Below are positions 37,601-47,120 of a stretch of DNA of 64,000 nt, in pieces (within the stretch, counting starts at the first letter, position 1; each line of letters begins with the position of its first letter). Position numbers and translations under genes: made by a program. Where the stretch lies: positions 9,427,388 to 9,491,387 of the forward strand of contig CM034406.1 in the NCBI GenBank assembly GCA_019925095.2, given 5' to 3'. The stretch is from Dendrolimus kikuchii (Eukaryota; Arthropoda; Insecta; Lepidoptera; Lasiocampidae). The notes beneath the pieces are model-generated. The model did not search any database and was not told where the DNA came from. It worked only from the letters and a program-made list of their open reading frames with translations.

Positions 37601-38733
37601 AACATTTCAAATTTACAATAAATGTTATTAATTTTACAAAAATATGTCAATAGGCCTTCCTATTGACACATTTTCATATAATCATATTAATTTTATATAA
37701 TTATAGGTTTTTTTATTGCGAAGCGGGCATACTGGCAGAAACCGTTGACAACATCAGGGTGAAGCAAACGTGTTGCCAGCCTTAGGATGGGATAGAGAAG
37801 AGAATAAAAGGGATGGCATAGGGAACATTCCCATGTTCCCTATGTCATCCCCTTTATTCTGCGATAGGGGAACATGGGATGGGAACATGCGATAGGGAAC
37901 ATGGGTTATGGAATATGGTTTATCGTTATTAAGCCAAACTATACCTATTATTTTTTATAGATTTTTAGATTATAAGTTATAAGGAAAACACTGCCGCCTC
38001 TCTGGCTGCTTTTTGATTTGTCGGTGCAGTAGCTGTGCAGATTCGGTGTGCTCGGTTATTGGTATACGCGGTACCGAAAGCTTACCGAGGACCTTATATT
38101 ACGACCGTATATTATTTCTATGGGCGTTTCCTAATTCGCTAGGTATATGTTGCTCTCGCACCGATACCTGAATGTTTTGCTGGCAGAAGCCCCTAAAACT
38201 AACAGTCACTTCGATTTATGAACACCAGACTCAGTTGTGAAAATATTAATTAAGTAGGTATTGACAAGAATAGTGCGACGTGCTTAGCCATTAGGGTGTA
38301 TGTAAGTAAAACTTACTGGTAAGCAGGTAACAATATAAATAATACCTGTGTCCGTGCAAATTAATTTGTGCGAGCACAGGTATTATTTTTTTATATTTTC
38401 GTTATATTTTAGCCAATAATTATAAATTATATTATTGTAAAGTTTTATTAGAATTAAAGAGAATGAAATAGAATATAAACATGCATCTTTAATAAATGTT
38501 CTCTTTTATAATATTAATATATTAAAAGGATTATAAATTCCTTTCCAGCGAACCTTCCACCAGCACGTCAATTGGAGACAGTGAAACAACTGATTCAAGT
38601 CGGTGTCGATCTGGGCTACATCAGATCTGACTATAGATTAATCGGCCACCGTCAAGCCACTGCCACAGAATGTCCTGGACAAGCACTTTTCACAGAAATA
38701 TCCACCTGGGACCACTTCGATAGCACAGTTTAA
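31538..38733 (+). CDS. Secreted peptidoglycan recognition protein, predicted amidase (PGRP gene 1)
   Basis: Four coding exons join in frame (31538-31616, 33693-33900, 37389-37507, 38549-38733; intron phases 1, 2, 1) to give 196 aa. Residues 1-18 are a signal peptide (MMKFCLISVLAF core, cleavage near TTA|MPK). The PGRP/N-acetylmuramoyl-L-alanine amidase type 2 domain spans about 28-192. Visible motifs are YPFPFYTKSEWGG, VVIHHTYIP, the C67-C73 disulfide pair, WQDIGYSF, EGRGW, SIGIVLIGDF and LIGHRQATATECPG. Zinc ligands H59, H169 and C177, with Y95 and T175, are all present, so it should cleave the peptide from muramic acid in peptidoglycan. The C-terminal and VIHH...C...C segments look most like PGRP-LB, a secreted negative regulator of Imd signalling. 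There is no transmembrane segment. The tandem paralogue lies 9.5 kb downstream. The second ATG (31541) is an alternative start. The LB-like label is by motif resemblance. Confidence 0.93.
31810..31910 (+). repeat. Degenerate SINE-like fragment in intron 1
   Basis: GGAGGAAAACATCGTGAAGA is the block found near the middle of many lepidopteran tRNA-like SINEs (compare the inverted form near 41115). The rest is eroded. Confidence 0.35.
31985..32636 (+). mobile_element. Retroelement tail interrupted by a second LINE
   Basis: 31985-32150 repeats the end of the ORF and 3' UTR seen at 12940-13130 (CTGTAAGAAACTTTTTGACA, ACAACGTGGCAATGCAAGCC, GGCAGTGATCTGCTACACAT). The same UTR resumes at 32610 (TATTTAGTTTAATTTATAAT). 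Between them about 455 bases belong to another LINE, so the second inserted into the first. Confidence 0.75.
32151..32607 (+). mobile_element. LINE C-terminal fragment inserted in the retroelement tail
   Basis: Shifting frames spell CVLPVLTYGAET, KLKWQWAGHVCRRIDGQ, VLEWRPRLSKHSVG and AYIQQWTANG, the widely conserved end of an RTE-type LINE in insects. Frameshifts and stops make it inactive. Lies in intron 1 of PGRP gene 1. Confidence 0.75.
32637..32679 (+). mobile_element. 43-bp RTE-like LINE tail
   Basis: CCCGCAAGGGAACTGGCGTG, AAGTATGTATG and further TATG repeats. The possible duplication is only TAGTAC (32631-32636 and 32680-32685). It is the third layer of a nested insertion. Confidence 0.75.
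33190..33344 (+). mobile_element. RTE-like LINE, 155-bp copy in PGRP gene 1 intron 1
   Basis: Starts at TGTCAGGAGCCTTAAGAACA and ends in TATG repeats, nearly identical to 48579-48735. The 10-bp duplication CTAAAAAGAA lies at 33180-33189 and 33345-33354. Confidence 0.92.
33693..33900 (+). CDS. PGRP gene 1, coding exon 2
   Basis: 208 nt between a TTTTTACAG acceptor and the donor GTAAGTGA. It carries the first half of the amidase domain: H59, the C67-C73 pair and Y95. It ends in phase 2 inside the codon after DIGY. Confidence 0.93.
34018..34370 (+). repeat. Dispersed repeat F (Helitron-like type), copy 1
   Basis: CTTCGTCCACGGTTGATG, CCCGCGGGATTCCC, GAATGTAACCTATCGTTTTA and TTTCTGTCGATCAGCG are shared in order with 51733-52122 and 60778-61740. 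The CTTCGTCC-type head resembles non-autonomous Helitron-like repeats described from Lepidoptera; the class is uncertain. Confidence 0.65.
34944..35076 (-). mobile_element. Retroelement ORF end, fragment
   Basis: Minus strand: CTGTAAGAAACTCTGACACT, CAGAAGGCTGGCTCATATTT, CAGCGTGGCAATGC and GGCAGTGATCTGCTAC, matching 12940-13080 and 31985-32130. Confidence 0.8.
35335..35960 (+). mobile_element. Jockey-like LINE, 3' part with complete tail
   Basis: An open stretch encodes YLKERFEFLRLFTSHNLRSD, then after a frameshift TVQAVKLWNALPLTVSEAE and LPTFRNSLRKY, the C-terminus of a Jockey-type reverse-transcriptase ORF. About 250 bases of AT-rich 3' UTR follow. The terminus is GGTTGCCTGGAAGAGATCGC, TTTTAGCGATAAGGCCGCC and GGTGAGCAATAAATTGTTAT, then TCTA repeats. 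This copy shows that the short hairpin-bearing tails scattered through the window are ends of one LINE family. Confidence 0.78.
35985..36097 (-). mobile_element. TIR element E, terminal fragment
   Basis: Minus strand: GGGGCCCAATCAATTCTGCT, then GTGTCAAAAATTCGTATTCT, as in the left ends at 46262 and 53027. A SINE A copy abuts it. Confidence 0.6.
36098..36265 (-). mobile_element. SINE A fragment
   Basis: GAAACTGAAACCTGGCCACT, CTCAAGGTTGTTATGGCGGT and TAGCCATCCAGACGGGCAAA match the reverse of SINE A; the poly(A) end is missing. Confidence 0.75.
36735..37095 (+). repeat. Dispersed repeat M, copy 2 (uninterrupted)
   Basis: Partner of 27515-28100 without the MITE. Lies in intron 2 of PGRP gene 1. 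Confidence 0.8.
37124..37159. repeat. 15-bp perfect inverted repeat
   Basis: ATACATAACACTGTA (37124-37138) and TACAGTGTTATGTAT (37145-37159) with a six-base spacer, about 230 bp before exon 3 of PGRP gene 1. Confidence 0.85.
37215..37345 (+). mobile_element. SINE A fragment
   Basis: TAGTAGCACCGTTGGTGTTG, CAAATGTCTATAAACGATGG and CCACTTTCCATCAGGT correspond to the 3' third of SINE A. Confidence 0.65.
37389..37507 (+). CDS. PGRP gene 1, coding exon 3
   Basis: 119 nt between GCTTGCAG and GTAAGTAT. Encodes the central strands from SFAVGGEGSVFEGRGW to IVLIGDFV; phases 2 in, 1 out. Confidence 0.92.
37703..37790 (-). mobile_element. SINE A-related fragment
   Basis: TTTTTTTATTGCGAAGCGGG and GTTGCCAGCCTTAGGATGGG; the reverse of the variant at 45385-45525 (TTGGCAACC, GCTTCGCAATAAG). 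Highly diverged. Confidence 0.4.
37801..37860. repeat. 28-bp near-perfect hairpin in PGRP gene 1 intron 3
   Basis: The left arm 37801-37828 (AGAATAAAAGGGATGGCATA...) pairs with 37833-37860 at 26 of 28 positions around a TCCC loop. In the transcribed strand one exception is a G:U pair. GGGAACATGGGATG-type repeats follow to about 37910. Confidence 0.85.
38338..38387. repeat. 50-bp palindrome in PGRP gene 1 intron 3
   Basis: Arms AATAATACCTGTG and CACAGGTATTATT (13 bp, perfect) enclose a centre, CAAATTAATTTG, that is itself palindromic. Only a few bases between arm and centre fail to match. Confidence 0.85.
38549..38733 (+). CDS. PGRP gene 1, coding exon 4 and stop
   Basis: 185 nt after the acceptor CCTTTCCAG, encoding NLPPARQLETVKQL through LIGHRQA, TECPG (H169, T175, C177) and the short tail WDHFDSTV, then TAA. 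No canonical AATAAA is seen in the next 100 bases. Confidence 0.93.
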
Positions 38734-38955
38734 AGAAAGCTGCTTGAAATATATTTATTGTTGAAGGCTTTTGTTTTTTTTCACTGTCCTAATCTTATTT
38801 GCTCTGGGTAATTGTTGGTATGTAACCCACGGGATTCCTCGCATTTTACAGGATTGATAGTTCGTTTCTGGGTCCTTCGCCTGTTACCCTACTACTGACT
38901 AAAATTTAACTCAAACTCAAGTAATTTAGTAAACCCATTAATATACCTATACATA

Positions 38956-38996
38956 CAACTAATGTATTTTTTTACATTAAAAAATTACATTAGTTG
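38956..38996. repeat. Hairpin downstream of PGRP gene 1
   Basis: CAACTAATGTA (38956-38966) pairs with TACATTAGTTG (38986-38996); T-rich and A-rich runs extend the stem inwards. About 220 bp past the stop codon. Confidence 0.7.
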
Positions 38997-39225
38997 GTAG
39001 TTAAAGAATATATACCTATAGGTAGTAACGTTAGTAATAGAAATCCGGCTTATTTGTATAGTCTAGAATCGACTCCTTTGTATATTACACCATAGCACAA
39101 GCGTAACTTGTTTATTGAGGGTGTATATAGTTTATAGTTTATAATAACATAAAATAAACTGAAACGAAATGGATCGGAACAAATATATGTGTAAATATAG
39201 TATGTATAATATAATATTCTCCCTT

Positions 39226-39270
39226 AAACGTCCCACTCTTGGGCTTGGGCCTGTCCATCTGTAGGGAAAC
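39226..39270 (-). mobile_element. 3' end of a tRNA-like SINE, fragment
   Basis: Minus strand GGCCCAAGCCCAAGAGTGGG and ACGTTTAAGG resemble the AGCCCAGCAGTGGGACGTTT end of the SINE at 63335-63615. Confidence 0.45.
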
Positions 39271-40384
39271 TTGATAATTGTAGTAACAAGAACATTAGGT
39301 CAAAAAGTTCTTAAGCAGCGCATGCTTGATAGCTTGGATTGGTTCTGATGCCACAATACCAGCCTTACCTATAGTGCATGGAGTGCAGCTCACACGGGCG
39401 CCGGGTCTTTAGGGGGACTGAACGCCGTTTGCGACACCTCCGAAAAGCATGAGTCGCTCAGCAATAGTAGTATTGCCAAGCAGTCGCTATATCTCTCTTT
39501 ATTCTACATACCAAAATGTGTCATAAGAGAAATTGAAACAGCAGTATCTATACAGTTACATTTATGTGAGATTTCTTGTTTTGAACATGTACCTATTGCT
39601 TCCCTACATCATTTAAATTTGCACCCAAATTTCTGTTCACTGGTGAAAATATAACTGTAATTACTCCATTTAAACCTTACGCCTACTAGAGGGCGGGCGT
39701 CAGCGTTTGATTGCACACGGGCGCTATATGGGCTAGAGCCGCTGCCTCTGCCGTTCCATAATAATATGAAATTCGATAGTATTAAACACTAAGCTACCAC
39801 ATCTTTTTACCACTTAAACTATATGTACGTTTCCTTAACATTTAATTGTTCTACATATAAAAATGATTATATTATAAATTAATTTACTAATCAATATAGT
39901 AACTTCTTTCCTGTTCGATAGACGACTAGTACGAATCATTCAGTTGTTATTATTTTGATAATTCGTAGGTAAAGCAGAGGTATTTCCCCAGCATAGGTAA
40001 AACGACAATGAATTGGTTATTACAGGAATAAATAGTAGGAAATTAGGTATATTTTGTGACCAATAAACCAAATACAAATGTTGATAGTATATTCATGACC
40101 TAATAATTGAGTTGGTATTCTGTTCAATGAAACTTGCTTTTCAATTCTAGTTGTATAATTTACAATTTCACAGGTTTCTTTTATTATTTTAGATTTATAA
40201 TGGAGATAATTGTATGTTGTTTATGTTAGACGTATGTAAGGCGAGTGACATGGATGATTTATAAAGATATTATGTTATGATATAATGACGTCTGATGGAG
40301 ATGAAAGAGTTGCGTTAATCGCAAACAATAGCTTATTTTGTTTAAAGACACATAATAATATAATAATAATAATAAGAGTAGCGA
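39271..40384. other. Unassigned stretch
   Basis: No exon recognised. AT-rich except for a GC-richer patch at 39390-39430 with no protein I recognise. Confidence 0.35.
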
Positions 40385-40978
40385 CACCTCGTACCTGACT
40401 CCGGGCGCCAAAACAAGGCCCCCACCTCCGTGCTTGCCTTAGCCAGCCGGCACGGAGTGGAAATCGCTAGAGCTAAGACTCAAGCTCCAAGGGTGGAAGT
40501 GATAAATGGCATCACGTCAGAAGTAGCTTCGGTGAACCTGCAGCCCACCTCTCTACACCCCCTTAGCCACTCACACCCATGTTGCCCCTGTCTTCTATGG
40601 CATTTTTTGGGGCCCATGCAGGGAGTGGCGAGTCACCGTCTGCCTCTTTTTCCATGTTCACCGAACATTGCGACGGGCAGACGCCATAGTCCCCATATTC
40701 CCAGACCCCTAGTACCGCTAGCAGTTCACCCTAATAGCCCGGTACTTTTTATACTCATTTCCCACAATAGTCCTACACTGGCCGGGGCTTGTCCTTGTGT
40801 GCATTATTATATGGTGTAGACAGGGACAATCGCCCGTCAGTGTCACGCCACATTTACATTAAATTTGTCAAGGGGACTCTACGTGTTGACCTTCCCATGG
40901 CCCCACGGAAGCCCTCCAAAAGTCCGGGCCATTATTATGACCTGTGGTCTCAAAAGACATACAATGATGATAATAATA
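40385..40978 (+). mobile_element. Repeat family B, longest copy
   Basis: About 590 bases, GC-rich for the window, ending in TCAAAAGACATACAATGATG and ATA/AAT triplets. Parts recur at 19833-20105, 53125-53525 and 62655-62885. It is open for 129 codons on the plus strand, but that frame is not conserved in the other copies, so I do not call a gene. The triplet tail points to a retroposed element. Confidence 0.75.
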
Positions 40979-41265
40979 ATAATATCAGCCCATAAATTTC
41001 CCACTGCTGGGCTCGGGCCATTATAGGGGGAACGGACAGTATACCCGCTACGCTTGTCCAAGGCGGCTTGGCAGGTTTGGCATTTCGGTTATCTCGATGT
41101 GCAGGTTGCATCACGATGTTTTCCTTCACCTTTGTTAGCACGTGGTAATTGTAACAATATGCACATTAGATCAGAAAACTGACTAACTGGTGCATGCGTT
41201 CCGGCCAGGATCGAACCCGCGCCTTTTGAATTTGGGACGCGTGTGCTAACCATTACGCTACCACG
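40979..41265 (-). mobile_element. tRNA-derived SINE T with Pol III boxes
   Basis: Read on the minus strand, the head holds an A box TAGCGTAATGG (41250-41260; fits TRGYNNARNGG) and a B box GGTTCGATCCT (41207-41217; 10 of 11 to GGTTCRANYCC), 32 bases apart as in a tRNA. The body ends AGCCCAGCAGTGGGAAATTT, then an ATT-triplet tail. The tail abuts the tail of family B, so two retroposons lie tail to tail. Confidence 0.85.
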
Positions 41266-41284
41266 ACTTATATATTATTATTTA

Positions 41285-42055
41285 CTTTTATATTATTAAA
41301 TAAATATATATTATTACTAATCATAATCTTTACATTGCTATAATAATTCATGAAAGATGATACAATACCTTCGGGTATAAGACTACATACACATTCTACC
41401 ACTTTCATGGCGTGCAAACATTTACTTAAGTAACTGAAGTACTATTGTGATTTATTATAACAATATTTATTTATTAGTAATATATTTGTATTTATAATAT
41501 CCCAATTTGTTGTTATTTAAAAAAATGTATTATCATAGACATGATGCTAAAATATCAAAGTATCTAGTAATTGATAACTACGCTCCAAGTCCTACAAGCG
41601 CGTTGCAATGGACCCTTCGATTTAAATGGCAATCATTCTAGTAATGGACATATGTTAAGGAGACGAATGACGTTATCATACATTCTTGGGCCCAAAAAGT
41701 TAAAAAAGATGAGATTATTATGTTGATGTTTCTTAGGTTTAGTTATTTTGAATTAATCTTGTGGTGAAAGTGTTCATATATCATGAATTGTTAAAATTCA
41801 TTCACATAATTCGATTATGGTAATCGATAACTTATTTACTTGTGATCTTATTTTTAAGATTTCTCGTCTTCCAGATAGAGTTTAGGGCAGGTGTTTTCCA
41901 GTTTCTAATAGAAAAATATAACAGTTTTTTAAGTCATATCTCAACAAACTATACTTTTTAGTCGAAAAGTCCTCGTCTCCTTTAATGTTGTATTGTAGCT
42001 TAGTTCAAAATCAGTCGATTTAGTAAAAAACAAATAAGTTTATGGGTGTTTTTGC
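41285..42055. other. Unassigned AT-rich stretch
   Basis: No exon or repeat recognised. Confidence 0.35.
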
Positions 42056-42059
42056 AGTA

Positions 42060-42200
42060 ATAGATAGATATGTAGATAGATAATTCATTATTGTACACCA
42101 AAGCATAAACAAACAGAAGTAGAATAACATAAAAGATAGTAACGACGGGTGGCCTTATCGCTAAGAAGCGATCTCTTCCGGGGAACCCTTGGTAGGGATT
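42060..42200 (-). mobile_element. LINE 3' tail with intact hairpin
   Basis: Minus strand: CCCCGGAAGAGATCGCTTCT, TAGCGATAAGGCCACCC, then GGTGTACAATAATGAATTAT and a TATC tail. Confidence 0.82.
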
Positions 42201-42204
42201 GATA

Positions 42205-44685
42205 GATTTTAATACTTACTAGTGCAGTTAATAAATAATGATGAATAATAAATAAACAAAACAATTTATTTGACAAAGTCATTTGCTATTTATATAAACG
42301 GCATAATTTTTCGGTATATTTTTTAAATTTAAATACTCCTAATTTTTTAAGTTATGATAATGTCAACTATTATTAAGTAATAGTAAACGGTAGACAATAT
42401 TGTTGTCCTCCGAATGAGCCTATTTTTCACTCAGTAAAACTTAAAACCTTGAGAAATATGACGGTTTTTGTAGGCACATGGAGACAAAAAAATGGCCGCT
42501 ACATAAAGGGAAGTCGATTGGACCTAAATGTGTGGTGTTTGGAAATAGTTGTAATATAAGTATTTAGAATATGACTAGTTCCTAGACCGGCTGTACTGTA
42601 TTGTAGTGTAATTAAAGAGGCTACAAGGACAATGAATACGTACGGACTCAACCCTTAAAATAATAACAATGTTCTTTAATTACTTTTCTACTGTCACTGT
42701 GTAAGGAGATATTAGATTCCAGTCGTAAAAATTGTAACAGCCCTCTAACTTTTAAATTATATGTAAAGCGTAAAATTCTGACAAATGTGAATACAAGCTC
42801 AAGATCTTCAAATATAGTTCTTTCATCGCAAATCAACTTTAACGACATCGGTTGAGTAGTTTTTAAGATATGGTGTATTTTTGATTTAATGAGCGGACAG
42901 TTATTACCTTTAAAGAATAATTCACAATTATTGGACTGTCACGCACTTGCCCGGTTAATATTCATCATTTTTCATCTGTGTACAAGTTCTCAATAGCTTT
43001 TCACAAATTAACAAAACAAATTTAGTGAAAGACCGGTCGGTGAGATATAGGAACCGGGCCTTACACAATATTCATGCAACGACACGTAAAAATAATCTAT
43101 GATAAAGAACTGACACGCTGCTTAGCAACTTAGCAAGATAATATGTCGTAAAATATGAGCGAAATTAACTTGAAACCATATACAAAGAAATCTACATAAA
43201 TACCTAACCATACACAAAGAAATCTAAGTCTACTTAAATCAAGTATACAGAAGACGTGCTTTTAAAAGAATAATTAAATATATTATACAAACAAGCATTC
43301 ATTTCACAAAGAAAATGTACAAAAACAATTTAAGAAACACTAAAAAAATTATGTATGTCTGATGTTTTTAGATTATAGGATGTAATGTGCAAATTGTTGT
43401 ATCTCAAATGAGTGATCTCATGTAAGTGAATATTTTGGGACTTAAGTACTTGTTTCTAACAAACCTCACTCAAACATAGCTGCTTTAATGTTCTGTTTCC
43501 GAGCAATCGGGTGTACATGAATCATCTATATACACGAATTCCAAAAAAGCCGCACATAATAATTTAATCATCATTTTCTTTTGTTGCGCATAATGCTTTC
43601 CTCATAGAGATTATTGATTTTGAGTATGCATTATTTAATCCCATAATTTATTTTTATCAAATTTTATGGGATAATACTGTAATAATACATTTAATCTGCG
43701 TCACGTTAGTGAATATTTTATTAATCCCTTTACAGTGTAAAAAAGTACATGAAAAATTTTGAAGGTGCTTCGACAAGGTTTATTTTGTGTACGATAAGAA
43801 TCCCTCTATTATCAATTACAACCCATAGATTTGCAATTATCCTTTCTTCGTGCGTTTGTAATTTCGCCATGACCTGATTGAGAGTTAAAGAAGAAACGTA
43901 GGGGTTAAGAGCATATCCACCGCATTCGCCGTGAGTCCTACACTACAGTAACGACCAAACTAAGTTTCCATTATTAAGGTAAAAATATATGTGTTTGAAA
44001 TACAATCTATTTTACAAAATTGTTAGTTGTCTGTGAACCACACTTGGAGGCTTTAATATTAAAGTTAAAAAGTGTTATTCTAAGTTGAATCTCCTCTCGG
44101 TGTTATTTATAATTAATACCTTACTGTATGTTCCCGAGCAATCTGGTATTAATTTCCATTCGCAAAAAATCGGTCATTCGAGAACAGCTTTATGCTGAGT
44201 TGCCCACCACATTTGTTGGATATGTGGCATACAACATCTTGTATTGTCGCTTTCCTGGCGAATAAATTCTTTCTTTCTTTATTAAGTAGGGACCACTCAT
44301 ATGGATGGTTCGTAAAGCGATGGAAATCCACTGTTCTTGTCTTTTGGGTAAGAATCCGTAAAAATTTGTTAATTCAAAATAGTCCATAGCTATAAAATGA
44401 GACCAATATCCCGTGGATCATAGAAAAAACAAGAAATAAGCACTAATATTACGGATATGTATAACATGACATTAGTCTATAAAACTGGCTAATTAATCCT
44501 CAACTACCATACTGTTGAGGTCCAAACTCTGTGCGGCTGTTGCATATCAAATGTTAATAACAAATTAAAAAATTTAGACACGATTGAAAATGAAAATGAA
44601 AGTATTTATTACAAAATGGAATCTTACAGATTACTTATTGAAAGTAGAGGACTCTACTACCGCTTCCAAAGCAATTTTAGAATAG
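42205..44685. other. AT-rich stretch, nothing firmly assigned
   Basis: No exon recognised. At 44200-44282 a segment ending GGCGAATAAATTCTTTCTTT resembles a retroposon tail. The open frames around it have no family I recognise. Confidence 0.35.
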
Positions 44686-44689
44686 AATA

Positions 44690-44825
44690 GAATAGAATAT
44701 ACTTTATTGTACAAAAATGCTACATAAAATCAAGAACATTAATATACAAGTATAATCGGCGGTCTTATCGCCCATGGCGAATTCTTCCAGACAACCTTTG
44801 GATGGAGTATAGGAAGGACAACAAA
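44690..44825 (-). mobile_element. LINE 3' tail with compensated hairpin
   Basis: Minus strand: GGTTGTCTGGAAGAATTCGC, CATGGGCGATAAGACCGCC, ending TTTTTGTACAATAAAGTATA and TTCTA repeats. The stem is TCGCC/GGCGA where other copies have TCGCT/AGCGA: both partners of one pair have changed. Confidence 0.85.
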
Positions 44826-45384
44826 AGTCAGTAGTTGCTAAACCAGCACTCGTAAAATAATTTAATTTATTAATTAATAAAGAGTAATATATATGATGAT
44901 ATATATACATAAATAAATACACATATTATATTATATACATACAAAAGTAAACAATAGCACTATAGCTTGAGGTAGTAATCTTTAACTAATCAGTTAAAAG
45001 AAGGTAATGATCTTGTCTGCTTGATGTTTAGTGGTAGTTGCATTCCAGAGTTTAGTTAGTTCAAGTTCAATTTTAGTTACGTGTTCAAGGAGAAGAAGCG
45101 ACGCAACAAACTCCCCAGCAACAAATATATCTTTATTTCATTATTATTATTTATACACATTCGTGGTCTCTTTTTTTATTATATCTTGAACTTATATTAG
45201 ATTTAACAAAATTATTCCCATTCGTTGCGGTCGTGTAGAAAATCTTTTATCTATTATAAGCCTTCCCACACAAACGTTGCCTTACTAATTTTTTAAACTT
45301 GTTTACTGAGAGGTCTTAAACGTTTTCTGAGATTTTGTTGAAAAGCATTATTCTTGGCTTTACGAAACTATTGTAAACTTTACC

Positions 45385-45525
45385 CATCCTATCCCATCTT
45401 TAAGGTTGGCAACCTATAGGCTTCGCCCCTGGTGTTGCATACGTCTATAGGCGGCGGTAACCACTTTTCATGAGGTGGGCCGTCAGCTTATTTGCCAGCT
45501 TCGCAATAAGATAACCATATAGGCA
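45385..45525 (+). mobile_element. SINE A variant, 3' part
   Basis: GGTGTTGCATACGTCTATAG, GGCGGTAACCACTTTTCATG and GCTTCGCAATAAGA follow the SINE A 3' layout but diverge strongly; preceded by GGTTGGCAACC. Confidence 0.55.
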
Positions 45526-46469
45526 TGCAAGACATAAGTAGAATATATAAATATGAATGTGAGTAATATATTATATAATCGTGGGAGTTTCTAATTTATT
45601 TTTGTTTCTAGTATTATTATAATATACATCCTAATTGAGGAAAATCCGAGATATTTTTGTTTATGATTCTTTCTGTATTTTTACATGTTATTGTATAGTA
45701 CATAAGCCTATCGTTTCTCATTTTAAAATATTATATCCGAATATCTATTTAGAAATGTATTTTTGATAAATCTAGTGGGTAAACTTTATTTTTATAAGAC
45801 TAATAAAAAAAATAGAATTGCTGGTTATTAGATTTTTACATGCGGAAGCCGAATGGCATGTTTTGTACTTTGTTTACAATCACTGAGACAAATGATAGGC
45901 AATCAGTTACATGTCGGCAATAAATTGCCGTTTCAGATAATAAGCCTATCTTAAAACAATCTTATAGTAATCTCGTTTATGCGGAAATTTCCTCTTCTTT
46001 AAAAAAGTCCCTTCGATGTTATTTATGTGACTCAGAATTGTTCCTCCGATACTAAGAATTCTTATAAAATTGACAATAAACAACTAGCTTTCCCCATTGA
46101 TATCCAATGGCTTTCCCCCAGAACTTTATAAAAACAAACCTTTGTAATGATAATAAAGATGAAGTGTCCACTATTTTTAGATCCGGAATGTCATTTTCCG
46201 AAAATAGCTTCAATTGTCAAAATAGTGAAAAATAAAAGATTGTGTATTGTGTGGACGTGGTAGAGCCATGTTGAGTCCAATTCTGCTATTGCAAATCTTG
46301 ACGTTGCGAATGCGATTCCAATAGGGTAGTGTTAAAAAATCGTATTCTATTAAATCCACAGTAACTTCTCGATATCGTTGCGGCGGAATAATAGTGGAAA
46401 AAATGATATTACTATTAGTAGAAACTAGCGGCCCTGGCAGACGTTGTCCTGCTCTGAAAAAATCACAAG

Positions 46470-46830
46470 TGGAAAACTTCAAGTTAAAATTTTGTTGCGA
46501 TTCGTTTTGCCACTTATCCGTTGCCATTCGTTTTTCCACTTGTCCGTTGAAGTTTCACTTCTACTATGTGTCCCAGCACACATTTCGATTTTTCGCAGGT
46601 TTACTGCAAATTATGATTTGGTTAGGTTAGGTACATTTTAATTAATGCATTTTTTATTTAAACAAATTTTATGTTATCAACATCAAAACTGAATTCGATC
46701 CGGAACCAAAAAACGCATCCATAGTATACTTTAAAATTATGCCGCTCATCCACGCGGCCGTAACGCTTTTTCGTGACAGAAAAATCCTAAGATATAGAAG
46801 TTTATATAGAAGTTTCACTTCAAAAATAAA
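46470..46830 (+). repeat. Repeat G, copy 1
   Basis: TCCGTTGAAGTTTCACTTCT, CTATGTGTCCCAGCACACAT, TTGGTTAGGTTAGGTACATT and TTTTTCGTGACAGAAAAATC occur in the same order at 60935-61252. Confidence 0.8.
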
Positions 46831-46833
46831 AAT

Positions 46834-47120
46834 CTAGGACCCGATCCCAGCGCCACCTACCGGTTCCAATTGTGGATTTAAACCATGTGGGGACCCACTC
46901 AAACACACAAACAAAATCACCAAAATCGCTCCAGGTGATTAGGAGGATTCTAGAACCCGATCTTAGCGCCACGTACCGGTTCTAATTGTGAATCTAAACC
47001 ATCCGGGAACCGACTCAAACACACAAAAACAAAATCACTAAAATCGGTCCAGGTGATTAGGAGGATTCTAGAACCCGATCTCAGCGCCACCTACCAGTTC
47101 CAACGGGATAAAAAGTATCC
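46834..47120 (+). repeat. Tandem repeat of about 117 bp, 2.4 units
   Basis: Units start at 46834, 46950 and 47068 with CTAG(G/A)ACCCGATC..AGCG. Each contains CAAACACACAAA and CCAGGTGATTAGGAGGATT blocks. The array runs into a common repeat ending near 47235. Confidence 0.9.

Noticed and set aside
40430..40819. 129-codon plus-strand frame
   Set aside because: Part of dispersed family B; the frame is not kept in the other copies.
40979..41265. Possible tRNA gene
   Set aside because: Has A and B boxes but no cloverleaf acceptor stem that I can fold, and ends as a SINE.
46210..46539. 109-codon minus-strand frame
   Set aside because: Runs across the junction between element E and repeat G; no conserved motif.
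46610..46640. TTAGG motifs suggesting insect telomere repeat
   Set aside because: Only two units, shared with the other copy of repeat G near 61053; not an array.
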